A stretch of DNA of 64,000 bases from Sphingobacterium alkalisoli (GCF_005049105.1 NZ_SUKA01000004.1:186001-250000), one strand, 5' to 3'. Shown: positions 1 through 10,133, counted from the first letter of the stretch. Numbers and translations: made by a program. The notes: a model not told the origin generated them from the letters alone.

Positions 1-1294
1 TATAAAACTGAGGATAAACACGATTCAGCGTAATAAAGTTATCGATAACACCAGTATACATATTGCCGTCTTTGTATTGAATGGTGTAGATTTCCTGTAC
101 AACATCTAAAGGGGTTAACGTATACGTATCATCTCCATCTTTACACGTGATGGTGTTTCCGTTTCGTGTAATAGTGGCCTGCACATAGTTCAACACATTT
201 GCACCGTCTTGTTTGATAAAACGAAATACCTCTGTATAGGCCCCTGTACTATTTTTAGAGTAAGTAGGTTCAATAAAAGCAGCACGCGCATCTACCATTT
301 TATACTTATCTGGACGCCAATCGTTTCGCCCTGTTTCATTTAATAAATCTATATATTTTGCACTTGCATACATTTCACCCCAACCTTGTCCGCCAATATT
401 AGCATACATTCCACCAATGCCATAATAATGATCATATCCCGAGAACTCCGCAGCTACACGCTTTACAGCAAAAATAGTTTCCGGATTGCTCTCTGGCGTT
501 AGCGTATTGTACTTCATAAATTGCTCTCGTGGCAGCAGAGCGTAATTATCCGATCCAATCACTTTATCCGCATAATCCACCGCTAATTGCGCATATTCTG
601 CATTTGGCGACTCATAAGTGCCGCTCATATATAAATACACACGAGACAACATAGCTTGTGCAGCTCCTTTAGTAGCCTTAATAGGGTTATCACCCTCTGT
701 TATCAATTCTTCTGCCTTCTTCAAATCCGAAACAATCTGTTCATAGGTTTCTTTCACCGTTGAACGGTCCGGAAGCGTCATGTCAAGTACGTTATCGGGA
801 GTACCATTCACGATGGGTACTCCTAGGTTTGTTTCTGGGTTCTGATAATACGGACGTCCGTAAGTGCGTACCAAATAAAAATACATCAACCCGCGGATAT
901 AGTAACACTCGCCTAATTTACTATCAATTTCAGCACTTTGTCCCTCTTCAACCATCTTGATAATGTTGGACGACTGTGCAATTGCCTTATAACCATTGTC
1001 CCAAAACTGGCTTAAGCGACCATTATTTGGCGTGCGGGCAAATGAAATAAATTCATAAAAAGCATCCGTAGACGAACCGCGGATCATCATATTATCACCA
1101 GCATATTCACCTGCGCGATGCATCGGATCGGACCAAGCCTTTAATTGTGCATACGCTCCATTAACTAAAGATTCTAAGGACGCCTCCGGATCATTTGTTA
1201 TACCATCTGAATCCATATCCCCGTAAGGCAAGCGTTCCAGATCACAGGAAGCAAGGGTAGCGGAAGCCAATAATGCTATTAATATCTTTTTCAT
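1..1294 (-). CDS. SusD/RagB family outer-membrane glycan-binding lipoprotein (3' end outside window)
   Basis: This is the surface lipoprotein partner of a SusC transporter, which captures oligosaccharides and closes over the SusC barrel. I translated it by hand from the ATG at 1294 and the frame stays open to base 1, so the C-terminus is missing. The N-terminus is a lipoprotein signal with lipobox residues LASC (Cys17). Typical SusD segments follow, such as the YYIRGLMYFYLVRTYG helix and the PIV/TLPDRSTVKETYEQIVSDL stretch. The gene starts 15 bases after the stop of the upstream susC (1310-4375), so the two form the usual susC-susD operon. The substrate cannot be told, because no enzyme gene of this locus is inside the window. 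Confidence 0.93.
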   Translation of the reverse strand, partial: MKKILIALLASATLASCDLERLPYGDMDSDGITNDPEASLESLVNGAYAQLKAWSDPMHRAGEYAGDNMMIRGSSTDAFYEFISFARTPNNGRLSQFWDNGYKAIAQSSNIIKMVEEGQSAEIDSKLGECYYIRGLMYFYLVRTYGRPYYQNPETNLGVPIVNGTPDNVLDMTLPDRSTVKETYEQIVSDLKKAEELITEGDNPIKATKGAAQAMLSRVYLYMSGTYESPNAEYAQLAVDYADKVIGSDNYALLPREQFMKYNTLTPESNPETIFAVKRVAAEFSGYDHYYGIGGMYANIGGQGWGEMYASAKYIDLLNETGRNDWRPDKYKMVDARAAFIEPTYSKNSTGAYTEVFRFIKQDGANVLNYVQATITRNGNTITCKDGDDTYTLTPLDVVQEIYTIQYKDGNMYTGVIDNFITLNRVYPQFY

Positions 1295-1309
1295 GTCGTT
1301 TTCTTCTTT

Positions 1310-4300
1310 TTAAAATGAAACATTTAAACCTACCATATACTTACGCGTAGCGGGGTACACCCCTGGGCCAGTCGATGACAATACCGAACCGTCGTTAGCT
1401 GGAAGCTCAGGATCTACGCCCGAGTAGTTAGTAATAACAAACAAGTTTTCTCCTGCGAAAAATACGCGTACGTTTTTCATCCCGTATTGATTCAATTTAA
1501 GATTGTATCCCAAAGTCAGCGAGCGCAAACGTAGGAAATCATTTTTCTCAATATAACGCGAGGACACCTGATTACCCTTATCCTGGTTATTATATTTCGC
1601 AATTGGATGCGTAGCGTTGTCACCAGGTTTTTCCCAACGGTTCCATCCTGGCATTAGTTTCATTTGGTTTCTATCGGTGTAAGTACCATCTGAATCATAT
1701 TCCTGACGGGAATAATTATAAAAATTTCCGCCTATGGAATAACCAAACGTAGCCCCCAAATCAAATTGCTTGTATTGCAACGCTGTAGAGAAACCACCAA
1801 ACAACCTAGGAGACGACTTTCCTAATTTTTCTATTGTTCCTTTGGAATAATCAGTAGTTGTTTCACGAGCAGTTTCATTACCCTCCGCGTCTCTTGTTAC
1901 TACATACCACATCGGCGCTCCTGTTTCCGAATTTACACCCGCCCATTCCTTCAAATAGTAGGTATCTACGGGTCTACCAGGTTCTAATACATATTGTGCA
2001 GAGCCCGCTATATTCGAACCGTCTCCAATAAACACGGGTTTAACCGAATAGCTACCGTCTGCATTTCTTGTTGGGAATAAATCGGTCAGTTGATTCACAT
2101 TATGTCCCATGTTTACATCCAGACTCCACAACCAATCACTCGTTCGAATGATATCACCTCCAATAGTTAATTCTATACCCTTGTTGTTCATCTCACCGAT
2201 ATTTCGATAGATGCTACCAACACCGGTCATCAGACTAATTGGAACATTGTATAGAATATTTCCGGTATTTTTATTATAAAAATCGAAGGCCGTACGGATA
2301 CGGTTGTTCAAAAATGCAGCATCGACACCGATACCAGTGGTCATGGTCTTTTCCCAGGTGAGGTCTTTATTTCCGATTCTGGTAATCAAAGCTCCTGGTT
2401 CTCCATCATAACTGCTAGTGGCAGAAACGGAATACAAATCGTACTGCGGATACAATGAACTTGGTCTGTTACCTGTAGAACCATACGAAACACGTAGTTT
2501 TAACGCATCAACCCAAGTGGCATTAAACCAGCTTTCATTATTGATATTCCAACCTCCACTGACAGAGAAGAAGTTACCATATTTCGCATTGTCGCCAAAG
2601 TTAGAAGCACCATCTCTACGCAAAGAGGCTTCGACCAGATAGCGACTATCATAGGTATAGTTTGCTTTCGACAGAAGTGACTGAACAGCCCATTCATTAA
2701 TACCACCTCGTGTACGTTCAGGTTTGGACACTACGTCTAACACCTCGAAGCCCGGCACAAATCCTGTACCGTAAACGTCCAAACTTTTAGACCAATAATC
2801 GTTAAACTCATAGCCTCCTACGGCATACAATGTGTGTTTACCCCAGGTTTTATTTACCGTTAACATTTGATTGGTATAGCGCCTTGCTACCTCAGAACGG
2901 TAATCCGTGATACGACCATTTACACTTAACCCACCGTTCGACCGCGGGTCAGTATAACCACTTGCAGCGTAGTTTATATAACGGTAGTTGTTCACGGAAG
3001 AAAAAGATAACCAATCGGTCAAATCAACCACGAAATCCAGATTACCCATCAATTCATAATTCGTGTTTGCTGAATGGTCCCATTGCAAGTCGTACAAGTA
3101 GTTGGTACTTGCGCTATTCACCCAGTTGCTTGATCGATGAGGTTCTAAATTCCCATTAGCATCAAATGGACTATCCCACGGAAGGTTAGAATACATAGAG
3201 GTTACCGAGTATTCACGGTTTTCGACCCCACGACGGGAACCGACTACCGATGGCTTTATGGTCAACCACGCAAACGGTTTATACTCCTGATTAAGGCGTA
3301 CATTGTACCTTCTATAATCGTAACCTTTCACAGCTCCCTTCTCGTCGTACATACCTACAGATAAGTAAGAACGTAATTTTTCAGTACCACTGGAAATAGA
3401 TACATTATGATTTTGAACAAAACCACTTTTTGTTGCTAAGTCCCACCAATCGAAATTGCTATTACGTAAATCAGCATTCCAACGTGGAAACGAAATAGTG
3501 CTGGCATTAGCAAAGGAGGTGTAATAATCATACAACTCTTGTCCATTCATCACCTGAAGATTTCCGTTAGTCAGTTGATTAAAACCCATTCGGGTCGACA
3601 AGTTAACGGTCGTCACCCCGGCTTTCGCCCTTTTCGTTGTAACAACTACCACGCCATTCGCTCCCTGCGAACCATAAATTGCTGTTGATGCGGCATCCTT
3701 CAATACGTTCATCGTCTCAATATCATCAGGGTTTAAATCTCCGGCTCCAGAACCGACAATAACTCCGTCGATAACCCACAATGGGCTTGTTGTCCCGCCT
3801 AACGTGGCTTGTCCGCGAATCACCACCGCGCCTCCTGAACCCGGACGACCAGATCCAGGAGCAACAAAAGCACCGGAAACTTTACCATTTAACATGTTCT
3901 CTACGGATGGAGTTGTAATGTCGCGAAGTTCGTCACCTTTCACCACTTGCATGGCTCCTGTCAGACTCTCTTTTCTCTGCACCCCGTATCCTACGACGAC
4001 GATCTCCTCCAGCGTTTGATCGCTTTCGGTTAAGACAATGTCCAGTACATTTCCTGTTACCGCCTTCTCAAGCGTTGTAAATCCAACTGCTGTAAACACC
4101 AGCGTGTGCCCATTGCTTGCTTGTATGGAAAAATTTCCCTGATCATCTGTTAAAGTCGATAAGGAAGGGTTCTCTTTGATAGTCACCGTGACTCCTGAAA
4201 CAGGCCCGGTGGATGAAATAACACGACCGGTTACCGTTTGCTGATAAAATGCACCATAAGTTATCGATTCGCTTCCAAATACGAAGGCCGTGGGAATCCC

Positions 4301-4375
4301 GACTCCGATCATTAAGGCTGCAGCTAACCGAAAACTTGTGCTAATCAAAAAAGGACTTGTAAATCTCTTTATCAT
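1310..4375 (-). CDS. SusC/RagA family TonB-dependent outer-membrane transporter
   Basis: This is a TonB-dependent importer of oligosaccharides, 1021 aa from the ATG at 4375. After a signal peptide comes a carboxypeptidase-regulatory-like beta domain starting near residue 48 (QTVTGRVISSTGPVSGVTV), then a TonB-box-like segment (LEEIVVVGYG), the plug (MLNGKVSGAF, VIRGQATLGG, WVIDGVIVGSG, DAASTAIYGSQGANGVVVVTTK) and a long barrel ending in a terminal aromatic-type strand (YMVGLNVSF). No STN domain precedes the regulatory-like domain, so direct FecR/ECF signalling is not expected. The frame stays open upstream to 4684, but that extension runs through a terminator and into a tRNA gene, so I use 4375. 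It is followed 15 bases later by susD. Confidence 0.95.
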   Translation of the reverse strand: MIKRFTSPFLISTSFRLAAALMIGVGIPTAFVFGSESITYGAFYQQTVTGRVISSTGPVSGVTVTIKENPSLSTLTDDQGNFSIQASNGHTLVFTAVGFTTLEKAVTGNVLDIVLTESDQTLEEIVVVGYGVQRKESLTGAMQVVKGDELRDITTPSVENMLNGKVSGAFVAPGSGRPGSGGAVVIRGQATLGGTTSPLWVIDGVIVGSGAGDLNPDDIETMNVLKDAASTAIYGSQGANGVVVVTTKRAKAGVTTVNLSTRMGFNQLTNGNLQVMNGQELYDYYTSFANASTISFPRWNADLRNSNFDWWDLATKSGFVQNHNVSISSGTEKLRSYLSVGMYDEKGAVKGYDYRRYNVRLNQEYKPFAWLTIKPSVVGSRRGVENREYSVTSMYSNLPWDSPFDANGNLEPHRSSNWVNSASTNYLYDLQWDHSANTNYELMGNLDFVVDLTDWLSFSSVNNYRYINYAASGYTDPRSNGGLSVNGRITDYRSEVARRYTNQMLTVNKTWGKHTLYAVGGYEFNDYWSKSLDVYGTGFVPGFEVLDVVSKPERTRGGINEWAVQSLLSKANYTYDSRYLVEASLRRDGASNFGDNAKYGNFFSVSGGWNINNESWFNATWVDALKLRVSYGSTGNRPSSLYPQYDLYSVSATSSYDGEPGALITRIGNKDLTWEKTMTTGIGVDAAFLNNRIRTAFDFYNKNTGNILYNVPISLMTGVGSIYRNIGEMNNKGIELTIGGDIIRTSDWLWSLDVNMGHNVNQLTDLFPTRNADGSYSVKPVFIGDGSNIAGSAQYVLEPGRPVDTYYLKEWAGVNSETGAPMWYVVTRDAEGNETARETTTDYSKGTIEKLGKSSPRLFGGFSTALQYKQFDLGATFGYSIGGNFYNYSRQEYDSDGTYTDRNQMKLMPGWNRWEKPGDNATHPIAKYNNQDKGNQVSSRYIEKNDFLRLRSLTLGYNLKLNQYGMKNVRVFFAGENLFVITNYSGVDPELPANDGSVLSSTGPGVYPATRKYMVGLNVSF

Positions 4376-4579
4376 AAAATTACTTTTAAGGTTTCTATAA
4401 ACTAGTAGAATTCTGTAGTCTAACTCCGCCAAGTTAACCCAAAGTAACCTAATCAAAAACACCATGTTAAACGAAATCGTTTGCGTAAAATACACAAACG
4501 TTTGCATAAACAACCTTTTATAACATGTAAAAATCGATGGGAGTGTAATGTGTGAAAAAGCACCGCTAGGTTTGGCAAG

Positions 4580-4610
4580 AAAAAAGCCCCAACCTAAAGA
4601 TTGGGGCTTT
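4580..4610 (-). terminator. Rho-independent terminator of the tRNA-fMet cluster
   Basis: A perfect 10-bp stem (4583-4592 with 4601-4610) and an 8-nt loop; on the minus strand it is followed by a run of T. It lies 8 bases past the 3' end of the last tRNA gene and separates the tRNA transcript from the downstream susC gene. Confidence 0.85.
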
Positions 4611-4617
4611 AACCAAG

Positions 4618-4690
4618 TAGCGGGGATTGGACTCGAACCAATGGCCTTCGGGTTATGAGCCCGACGAGCTACCAACTGCTCCACCCCGCA
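4618..4690 (-). tRNA. Initiator tRNA-Met (CAT), copy 3 in transcription order
   Basis: A 73-nt cloverleaf without encoded CCA. The anticodon is CAT in the loop CTCATAA. Initiator marks are visible: three G:C pairs at the base of the anticodon stem (GGG/CCC), an A11:T24 pair in the D stem, and an unpaired 1:72 position (T1 against T72). The T loop reads TTCGAGT and the discriminator is A73. It differs from copy 1 only at the variable loop (C instead of T). Confidence 0.95.
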
Positions 4691-4708
4691 ATGTATTTTT
4701 ATTTTTTT

Positions 4709-4732
4709 CGAGCTAAGCTTTCACTTAGCTCG
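4709..4732 (-). other. Spacer hairpin between initiator tRNA genes 2 and 3
   Basis: A 9-bp perfect stem (4709-4717 with 4724-4732) and a 6-nt loop, in the 46-base spacer between two tRNA genes. It lacks a proper T-tract on the minus strand. It could mark a processing site in a polycistronic tRNA precursor or be a weak terminator. The other spacer has a similar hairpin sharing the core GCTAAG. Confidence 0.6.
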
Positions 4733-4736
4733 TTAG

Positions 4737-4809
<73 letters not shown>

Positions 4810-4828
4810 ATGTATTTTTAATTTCTTG

Positions 4829-4850
4829 ACGCTAAGCATTGCCTTAGCGT
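4829..4850 (-). other. Spacer hairpin between initiator tRNA genes 1 and 2
   Basis: An 8-bp perfect stem (4829-4836 with 4843-4850) and a 6-nt loop in the 49-base spacer. It shares the GCTAAG core and position with the hairpin at 4709-4732, which suggests the tRNA-plus-hairpin unit was duplicated. Confidence 0.6.
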
Positions 4851-4858
4851 TTTTAAAG

Positions 4859-4931
<73 letters not shown>

Positions 4932-5000
4932 ATATATTTTATATATTAAATGCGTTCTTTTGGTCAAAAACGCAAGATATTGCTCTCCTTAATTGGAGTA

Positions 5001-5032
5001 CAAAGATATTATTTGTTTCTTTGTAATCCAAA
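5001..5032 (-). promoter_or_regulatory. Promoter of the tRNA-fMet cluster (TTTG-N20-TATCTTTG)
   Basis: On the minus strand TTTG (5029-5032) is followed after 20 bases by TATCTTTG (5001-5008). This matches the Bacteroidota housekeeping sigma consensus TTTG / TAnnTTTG. Initiation would fall near 4994, about 60 bases before the first tRNA. It lies in the divergent gap before era. Confidence 0.7.
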
Positions 5033-5045
5033 TAAAGATTGAAAA

Positions 5046-5924
5046 ATGTCGCATAAAGCAGGATTCGTAAGTATTGTAGGTAAACCAAATGCCGGAAAAT
5101 CTACGCTAATGAACTCATTAGTAGGGGAAAAGATGTCCATTATTACTCCCAAAGCTCAAACAACACGCCACCGAATTATTGGGATTGTTAATGACGTTGA
5201 TTACCAAATTGTATTTTCTGATACTCCCGGAGTCATCAAACCTAATTATTCATTACAGGAATCGATGATGAATTTTGTACAGGGTTCGCTGATTGATGCC
5301 GATATTATTCTTTTTGTGACCGATATAAACGAAAAATACGATGAGAATGATGTCATAGAAAGACTTCAAAAAACAACCTCACCCGTTGCCGTTTTAATCA
5401 ATAAAATAGATAAATCCTCGGAAGAGGATGTCATGGCCAAGATAGAATTCTGGAAGGAGAAACTAAATCCGCATGCTATTTTTGCCATATCTGCCTTGCT
5501 TGATCACGGCGTTAATGGTATCATGGAGTATATTAAGGAAAATCTTCCTGAACATGCCCCTTATTACGAAAAGGACGAATTAACAGACAAATCAATGCGT
5601 TTTTTCGTTTCTGAAATGATCCGCGAGAAGGTGTTCAAGCTTTATGACAAAGAAATCCCTTACAGCACAGAGGTTATTGTAACTTCTTATAAAGAGGAAG
5701 CTAAAATTACACGAATAGCAGCTGAAATCATTGTAGAACGTGATTCTCAAAAGAACATTATTATTGGGAAAGCGGGTGCAATGATAAAAAAGGTGGGCAC
5801 TTATGCGCGTCAGGATATGGAGGAATTCATAGGTAGAAAAGTCTTTCTCGAATTATTTGTGAAAGTAATTCCCGATTGGAGATCCAAGAAAAATTATCTA
5901 AAAAGTTTCGGTTACGACGATTAA
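5046..5924 (+). CDS. era: GTPase Era, 16S rRNA maturation factor
   Basis: Era binds the 3' end of 16S rRNA and acts in 30S subunit assembly in the cytoplasm. The 292-aa protein has the P-loop GKPNAGKST (residues 12-20), the TT of switch I, DTPG (G3), NKID (G4) and SAL (G5), followed by a C-terminal KH domain with IIIGKAGAMIKKVG. Length matches the family (about 300 aa). The ATG at 5046 fits the conserved N-terminus (HKAGFVSIVG). The gene converges with uvrC, leaving only 16 bases between the two stops. Confidence 0.98.
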   Translation: MSHKAGFVSIVGKPNAGKSTLMNSLVGEKMSIITPKAQTTRHRIIGIVNDVDYQIVFSDTPGVIKPNYSLQESMMNFVQGSLIDADIILFVTDINEKYDENDVIERLQKTTSPVAVLINKIDKSSEEDVMAKIEFWKEKLNPHAIFAISALLDHGVNGIMEYIKENLPEHAPYYEKDELTDKSMRFFVSEMIREKVFKLYDKEIPYSTEVIVTSYKEEAKITRIAAEIIVERDSQKNIIIGKAGAMIKKVGTYARQDMEEFIGRKVFLELFVKVIPDWRSKKNYLKSFGYDD

Positions 5925-5940
5925 AAGAGAATCCGCTTCT

Positions 5941-7746
5941 TTAGTTTTCCGAAAAGTAAGCGCGAAGAGCTATTAATTGCTTTTGATTCAACACATTTTT
6001 TAGTTCTTCGTCTGATTGCTCCTTTATACGTTTTACAGATTTAAACGTTTTCAGCAAACGCTCTACTGTCGTCTTCCCAATTCCGGGAATATTATCCAAT
6101 TCCGAGACAAATGTTTTGCGGCTTCGCTGATTTCGATGAAAAGTGATTCCAAATCGATGCGCCTCGTCGCGAAGATGTTGAATGATGCGCAGTGTCTCCG
6201 ATTTTTTATCCAAATAAAGCGGATACTGATCTCCAGGATAAAACAACTCTTCCAATCGTTTGGCAATACCTATTACCGTCACTTGTCTTTCGATGCCCAG
6301 CAAGCGTAAGCTCTTCAAGGCTGCGCTTAATTGCCCTTTTCCACCATCTATTATAATTAATTGGGGTAGAGATTGTTCTTCATCCAAGATACGCTTATAT
6401 CTCCTGTATACAGCCTCTTCCATCGTCGCATAATCATCCGGTCCCTCAACGGTCTTCACATTAAAATGCCGGTAGTCCTTTTTAGAAGGTTTTGCATCTT
6501 TGAATACCACAATCGCCGATACCGGAAAACTACCTTGAATATTAGAGTTATCAAAACATTCGATATGTCGGGGAAGTACATTCAGTCTTAAGTCCTTCTG
6601 CATCTGAAGAAGGATGCGCTCCGTCTTCAATTCGGGATTCAGACGCTCGTACTGTGTCAACCGTTCCTTTTTAAAATAGGCAACATTTTTCAGCGAAAGC
6701 TCTAAGAGCTTAAATTTATCACCTGCCTTAGGAACCGTGAATTTGATATATTCGGAAACACTCTCGATCTCCAAATCAAAGGGCACAATGATCTCTTGCG
6801 ACACACTCTTAAAACGGCTACGTATTTCCGGAATAGCAAGGGTGAGCAGTTCTGCATCACTTTCATCCAATCGCTTCTTCATTTCTAAGGTCTGGGTTTG
6901 GATGACGACGCCATTCATTACTTTTAAAAAGTTCACAAAAGCATAGCTTTCATCCGAAGCGATACTAAATACGTCCACATTAGAAATGGAGGCGCTCACT
7001 ACGGTAGATTTGCTTTGGTAATTACCGAGTTTATCCAATTTAGCTTTCAGGTTGTATGCAACCTCAAACTTTAAGTGAGCAATAGCATCGTTAAGCTGAG
7101 TCTTCAAACGATTCGTGACCACCGAGATTTTACCATTCAGAATATCCTTTATATCACTTAAATTTTGATCATAATCTTCTTCTTCCTGAAATCCTTCGCA
7201 TGGCCCTTTACAGTTGCCGATCTGATATTCCAGACACACTTTATACTTGCCTTTTGCAATATTTTGGGGCGCTAAATTAAGGTTACACGTGCGCAATGGA
7301 AACAACTCTCTTATCGTATCCAATACAATATGCATCATACCCACAGAAGCATATGGCCCAAAATATCGGGAGCCATCTTTAATATATTTACGTGTCCAAT
7401 AAATTCGGGGGAAATGTTCATTTTTTATCACAATCCACGGATAGGTCTTGTCGTCTTTCAACATGACGTTATACCGAGGTTTATGCTTTTTGATCAGATT
7501 GTTTTCCAAAAGCCACGCATCGATTTCTGTATCTACAATAGTAAATGCGATACGTTGGATTTTGCGCACAAGAACTCGTGTCTTCGAATTGAGCTGCCTT
7601 TCGTTGACAAAATAAGAACCCACACGATTCCGTAGATCTTTCGCTTTACCCACGTAGATCAACTCATCATCTTTATCAAAATATTGATAAACCCCCGGTC
7701 TGTGAGGTATTCTTTTTAATTCTTCCTTATAATCAAAATCACTCAT
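5941..7746 (-). CDS. uvrC: UvrABC excinuclease subunit C
   Basis: UvrC makes both incisions in nucleotide excision repair. From the ATG at 7746 the protein is 601 aa. Domains in order: GIY-YIG nuclease (GVYQYFDKDDELIYVGKAKDLRNRV), a Cys-rich segment (CNLNLAP...CLEYQIGNCKGPC), a UVR motif, the RNase H-like endonuclease (ECFDNSNIQGS...VEGPDDYATMEE, IDGGKGQLSAA) and a C-terminal helix-hairpin-helix (IPGIGKTTVERLLKTF). An in-frame GTG at 7800 would add 18 residues, but they are unlike the family start, so I prefer 7746. It is convergent with era. Confidence 0.97.
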   Translation of the reverse strand: MSDFDYKEELKRIPHRPGVYQYFDKDDELIYVGKAKDLRNRVGSYFVNERQLNSKTRVLVRKIQRIAFTIVDTEIDAWLLENNLIKKHKPRYNVMLKDDKTYPWIVIKNEHFPRIYWTRKYIKDGSRYFGPYASVGMMHIVLDTIRELFPLRTCNLNLAPQNIAKGKYKVCLEYQIGNCKGPCEGFQEEEDYDQNLSDIKDILNGKISVVTNRLKTQLNDAIAHLKFEVAYNLKAKLDKLGNYQSKSTVVSASISNVDVFSIASDESYAFVNFLKVMNGVVIQTQTLEMKKRLDESDAELLTLAIPEIRSRFKSVSQEIIVPFDLEIESVSEYIKFTVPKAGDKFKLLELSLKNVAYFKKERLTQYERLNPELKTERILLQMQKDLRLNVLPRHIECFDNSNIQGSFPVSAIVVFKDAKPSKKDYRHFNVKTVEGPDDYATMEEAVYRRYKRILDEEQSLPQLIIIDGGKGQLSAALKSLRLLGIERQVTVIGIAKRLEELFYPGDQYPLYLDKKSETLRIIQHLRDEAHRFGITFHRNQRSRKTFVSELDNIPGIGKTTVERLLKTFKSVKRIKEQSDEELKNVLNQKQLIALRAYFSEN

Positions 7747-7889
7747 ATCAGCTAAAACCTTCGTGGTAAATGGCAACACTAGCTGCCCCGATAGCTTCAC
7801 GAAGGTTCATTAAACCACCCCTTTCAAGAAAAAATGCCGAACGACGAATTTATAAAAATCCAAAGCTCGGCTAAATTAGTTTCTAACTA

Positions 7890-10133
7890 TTAAAATCCTA
7901 ATCGATCGTCGTCCAATGGTGGGTCTTCTGTAACACCATGGAATGTCGAATATTTACTGCAATCCATCTCTCGCGTCATTCCTCCCGGAGGTAAAGCAAA
8001 ATCCTTTTTTGAATATTTCAGTTCCTTATCGTTATATACCTTTTTCATGAAAAATCCAAATACAGGAAGTGCAGCGGCAGCACCCTGTCCGTATTGCATA
8101 TTATTAAAACTAATGCCTCTATCTTCTGCTCCCGTCCATACACCCGCAACCAACTCTGGCGTAATGCCAATAAACCAGGCATCGGAATTATCATTTGTCG
8201 TTCCCGTCTTTCCTCCCATTGGATAAGTCAATCCGCCATACTCTTTACGGCGAAGACGACTTCCAGTTCCCCCGTCGACAGCACCTTTTAACATATCGAC
8301 CATGATATAAGCAGATTCGCTATTCAGCGCTTTTACGACTTTTGGTGCTTTCTCGTAAATAGCTGTTCCATTTTTATCTTCAATTCGCAGTATCATGGTA
8401 GGTTCTACCCATGTACCGTGATTTACAAATGCGGAATAAGCGCCCACCATATCATAAATAGAAGCGTCGTAAGAACCCAAAGAGATGGAAGGGTAACTCG
8501 GTATATTTGAAGTAATGCCCATTTTTTTAGTTAATGCCGCAACACTAGCAGCGCCAACCTCATTTATCACGTAAGCAGAAGCAAAGTTTTGAGAATATTT
8601 TAACGCGTTTTTCAGTGTGATCGGATCGCCACCTTGAACCGTTCCACGAGGCGTCCAATTACCGTAAGATTGTTGGTGATTTGGCACGGAGAAACAAGGT
8701 GAATAGCCATTATCAATTGCCACTGCATAGGTAAACGGTTTCGCTGTAGAACCTACCTGCCGCGTTCCTAATTTTACTTGATCATATTTAAAATGTTCGA
8801 AATTAATCCCTCCTACCCACGCTTTAATATGCCCGGTTTGCGGTTCCATGGCCATCATCGCGTTGCGCAATAATAGTTTATTATACTTTATCGAATCCAT
8901 GGGGGTCATTACCGTATCAATGTTTCCTTTCCAGGTAAATAGCGTCATCGGAACTTTTGTATTGAATGCCTTCTTGATATCAGCCTCAGATAACCCCTCG
9001 TTCTTCAATACCCGGTAGCGGTCCGACTGTTTCATTCCTGATTCCAATAACTTTGCGTTATCGCCGTTAAACGCATTTCTTCGCTTCCATTGCTTATCAA
9101 ATTCCTTTTGTAGCGTTTGCATCCATTCCTTTTGGGCTTCCTCAGCATACTGCTGCATGTTGTAATTTATAGGGGTATAGATGCGCAATCCGTCCTTGTC
9201 CAAATCATATGGGCTACCGTCTGCTTTGGTAATCGAGAGTCGTTTCAGTTCTCTTTTTATCTCCTCTTTTAGTACAGCTCTAAAATAAGGTGCTAAGCCC
9301 TCTCCATAATTTGAGATCCGTAATTTCAACCCCAATGGCATTTCTTTAGCTTTTGCTAATTCTTCATCCGTTAAAAAATCCTCATCGTGCATATTGATTA
9401 ATACCTGATTTCTCCGAAGCAGGGACTTTTCCGGAAATTTAATTGGAGAATATAAATAAGTACCTTTTAACATCGCGACCAAAACGGCAGCCTGCTCGGC
9501 TGTAAGTTTGTCGGGAGTAGTACTAAAATAAGTACGCGCAGCGGATTTAATACCATACGTATTATATGCACCAAAATCGACCGTATTGAAATACATCATA
9601 ATGATCTCTTCCTTTGTATAATTACGTTCCAATCGAACGGCGGTAATCCATTCCTGAAATTTCTGCATCACCCGCTTAATCTTATTACGCTCTCTCTTTT
9701 CTGAGAAAAGGTTAAGTGCCAGCTGCTGTGTAATGGTACTTCCTCCCTGCTTGTTGCCTACCAACGTATAAAATATCGCTGTTATTGTTCGGGAGTAATC
9801 AATTCCCGAATGTCCGTAGAAACGCTTATCTTCAGTCGCAATCAAGGCATTAACTAAATGTGGGGAAAGCTCACTATATTTTACGTTAGATCGATTGTGA
9901 ACATAATAGGTACCCAATACCTTGTGATCGTCGGTTAATATCTCCGAAGCTAGATTACTTCTTGGATTCTCCAAATCTTCGAAAGAAGGTAACTGACCAA
10001 AAAGGCCAAAACGTACGCAAGTTAAAAACAAAGCTGCCAAAACGATAATTCCTATGAGGAATTTCCAAAAATTACGTGTATACCGGGAAATATCTTCTTG
10101 CGTTAATTGATTCTTCTTAGACTCTCTCTTCAT
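7890..10133 (-). CDS. Class A penicillin-binding protein 1A (transglycosylase/transpeptidase)
   Basis: A bifunctional peptidoglycan synthase of the inner membrane, 747 aa. One membrane segment (about 25-42) anchors it. The GT51 transglycosylase follows, with ATEDKRFYGHSGID (catalytic Glu101) and QGGSTITQQLALNLF. The transpeptidase has the nucleophile motif STAKPF (Ser462), SQN, and KTGTT (Lys642). The C-terminus is short and hydrophilic. It starts 23 bases after the stop of the SprE/PorW-like gene on the same strand, so the two are probably cotranscribed. Symbol left empty because Bacteroidota naming (mrcA/ponA/pbp1A) varies. Confidence 0.95.
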   Translation of the reverse strand: MKRESKKNQLTQEDISRYTRNFWKFLIGIIVLAALFLTCVRFGLFGQLPSFEDLENPRSNLASEILTDDHKVLGTYYVHNRSNVKYSELSPHLVNALIATEDKRFYGHSGIDYSRTITAIFYTLVGNKQGGSTITQQLALNLFSEKRERNKIKRVMQKFQEWITAVRLERNYTKEEIIMMYFNTVDFGAYNTYGIKSAARTYFSTTPDKLTAEQAAVLVAMLKGTYLYSPIKFPEKSLLRRNQVLINMHDEDFLTDEELAKAKEMPLGLKLRISNYGEGLAPYFRAVLKEEIKRELKRLSITKADGSPYDLDKDGLRIYTPINYNMQQYAEEAQKEWMQTLQKEFDKQWKRRNAFNGDNAKLLESGMKQSDRYRVLKNEGLSEADIKKAFNTKVPMTLFTWKGNIDTVMTPMDSIKYNKLLLRNAMMAMEPQTGHIKAWVGGINFEHFKYDQVKLGTRQVGSTAKPFTYAVAIDNGYSPCFSVPNHQQSYGNWTPRGTVQGGDPITLKNALKYSQNFASAYVINEVGAASVAALTKKMGITSNIPSYPSISLGSYDASIYDMVGAYSAFVNHGTWVEPTMILRIEDKNGTAIYEKAPKVVKALNSESAYIMVDMLKGAVDGGTGSRLRRKEYGGLTYPMGGKTGTTNDNSDAWFIGITPELVAGVWTGAEDRGISFNNMQYGQGAAAALPVFGFFMKKVYNDKELKYSKKDFALPPGGMTREMDCSKYSTFHGVTEDPPLDDDRLGF

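Noticed and set aside
4376..4684. N-terminal extension of the first SusC by 103 residues
   Set aside because: It translates a Rho-independent terminator and most of a tRNA gene; the ATG at 4375 gives a normal signal peptide.
7747..7800. GTG start of uvrC 18 residues upstream
   Set aside because: The extra residues do not match the family start; the ATG at 7746 leads straight into the conserved N-terminus.
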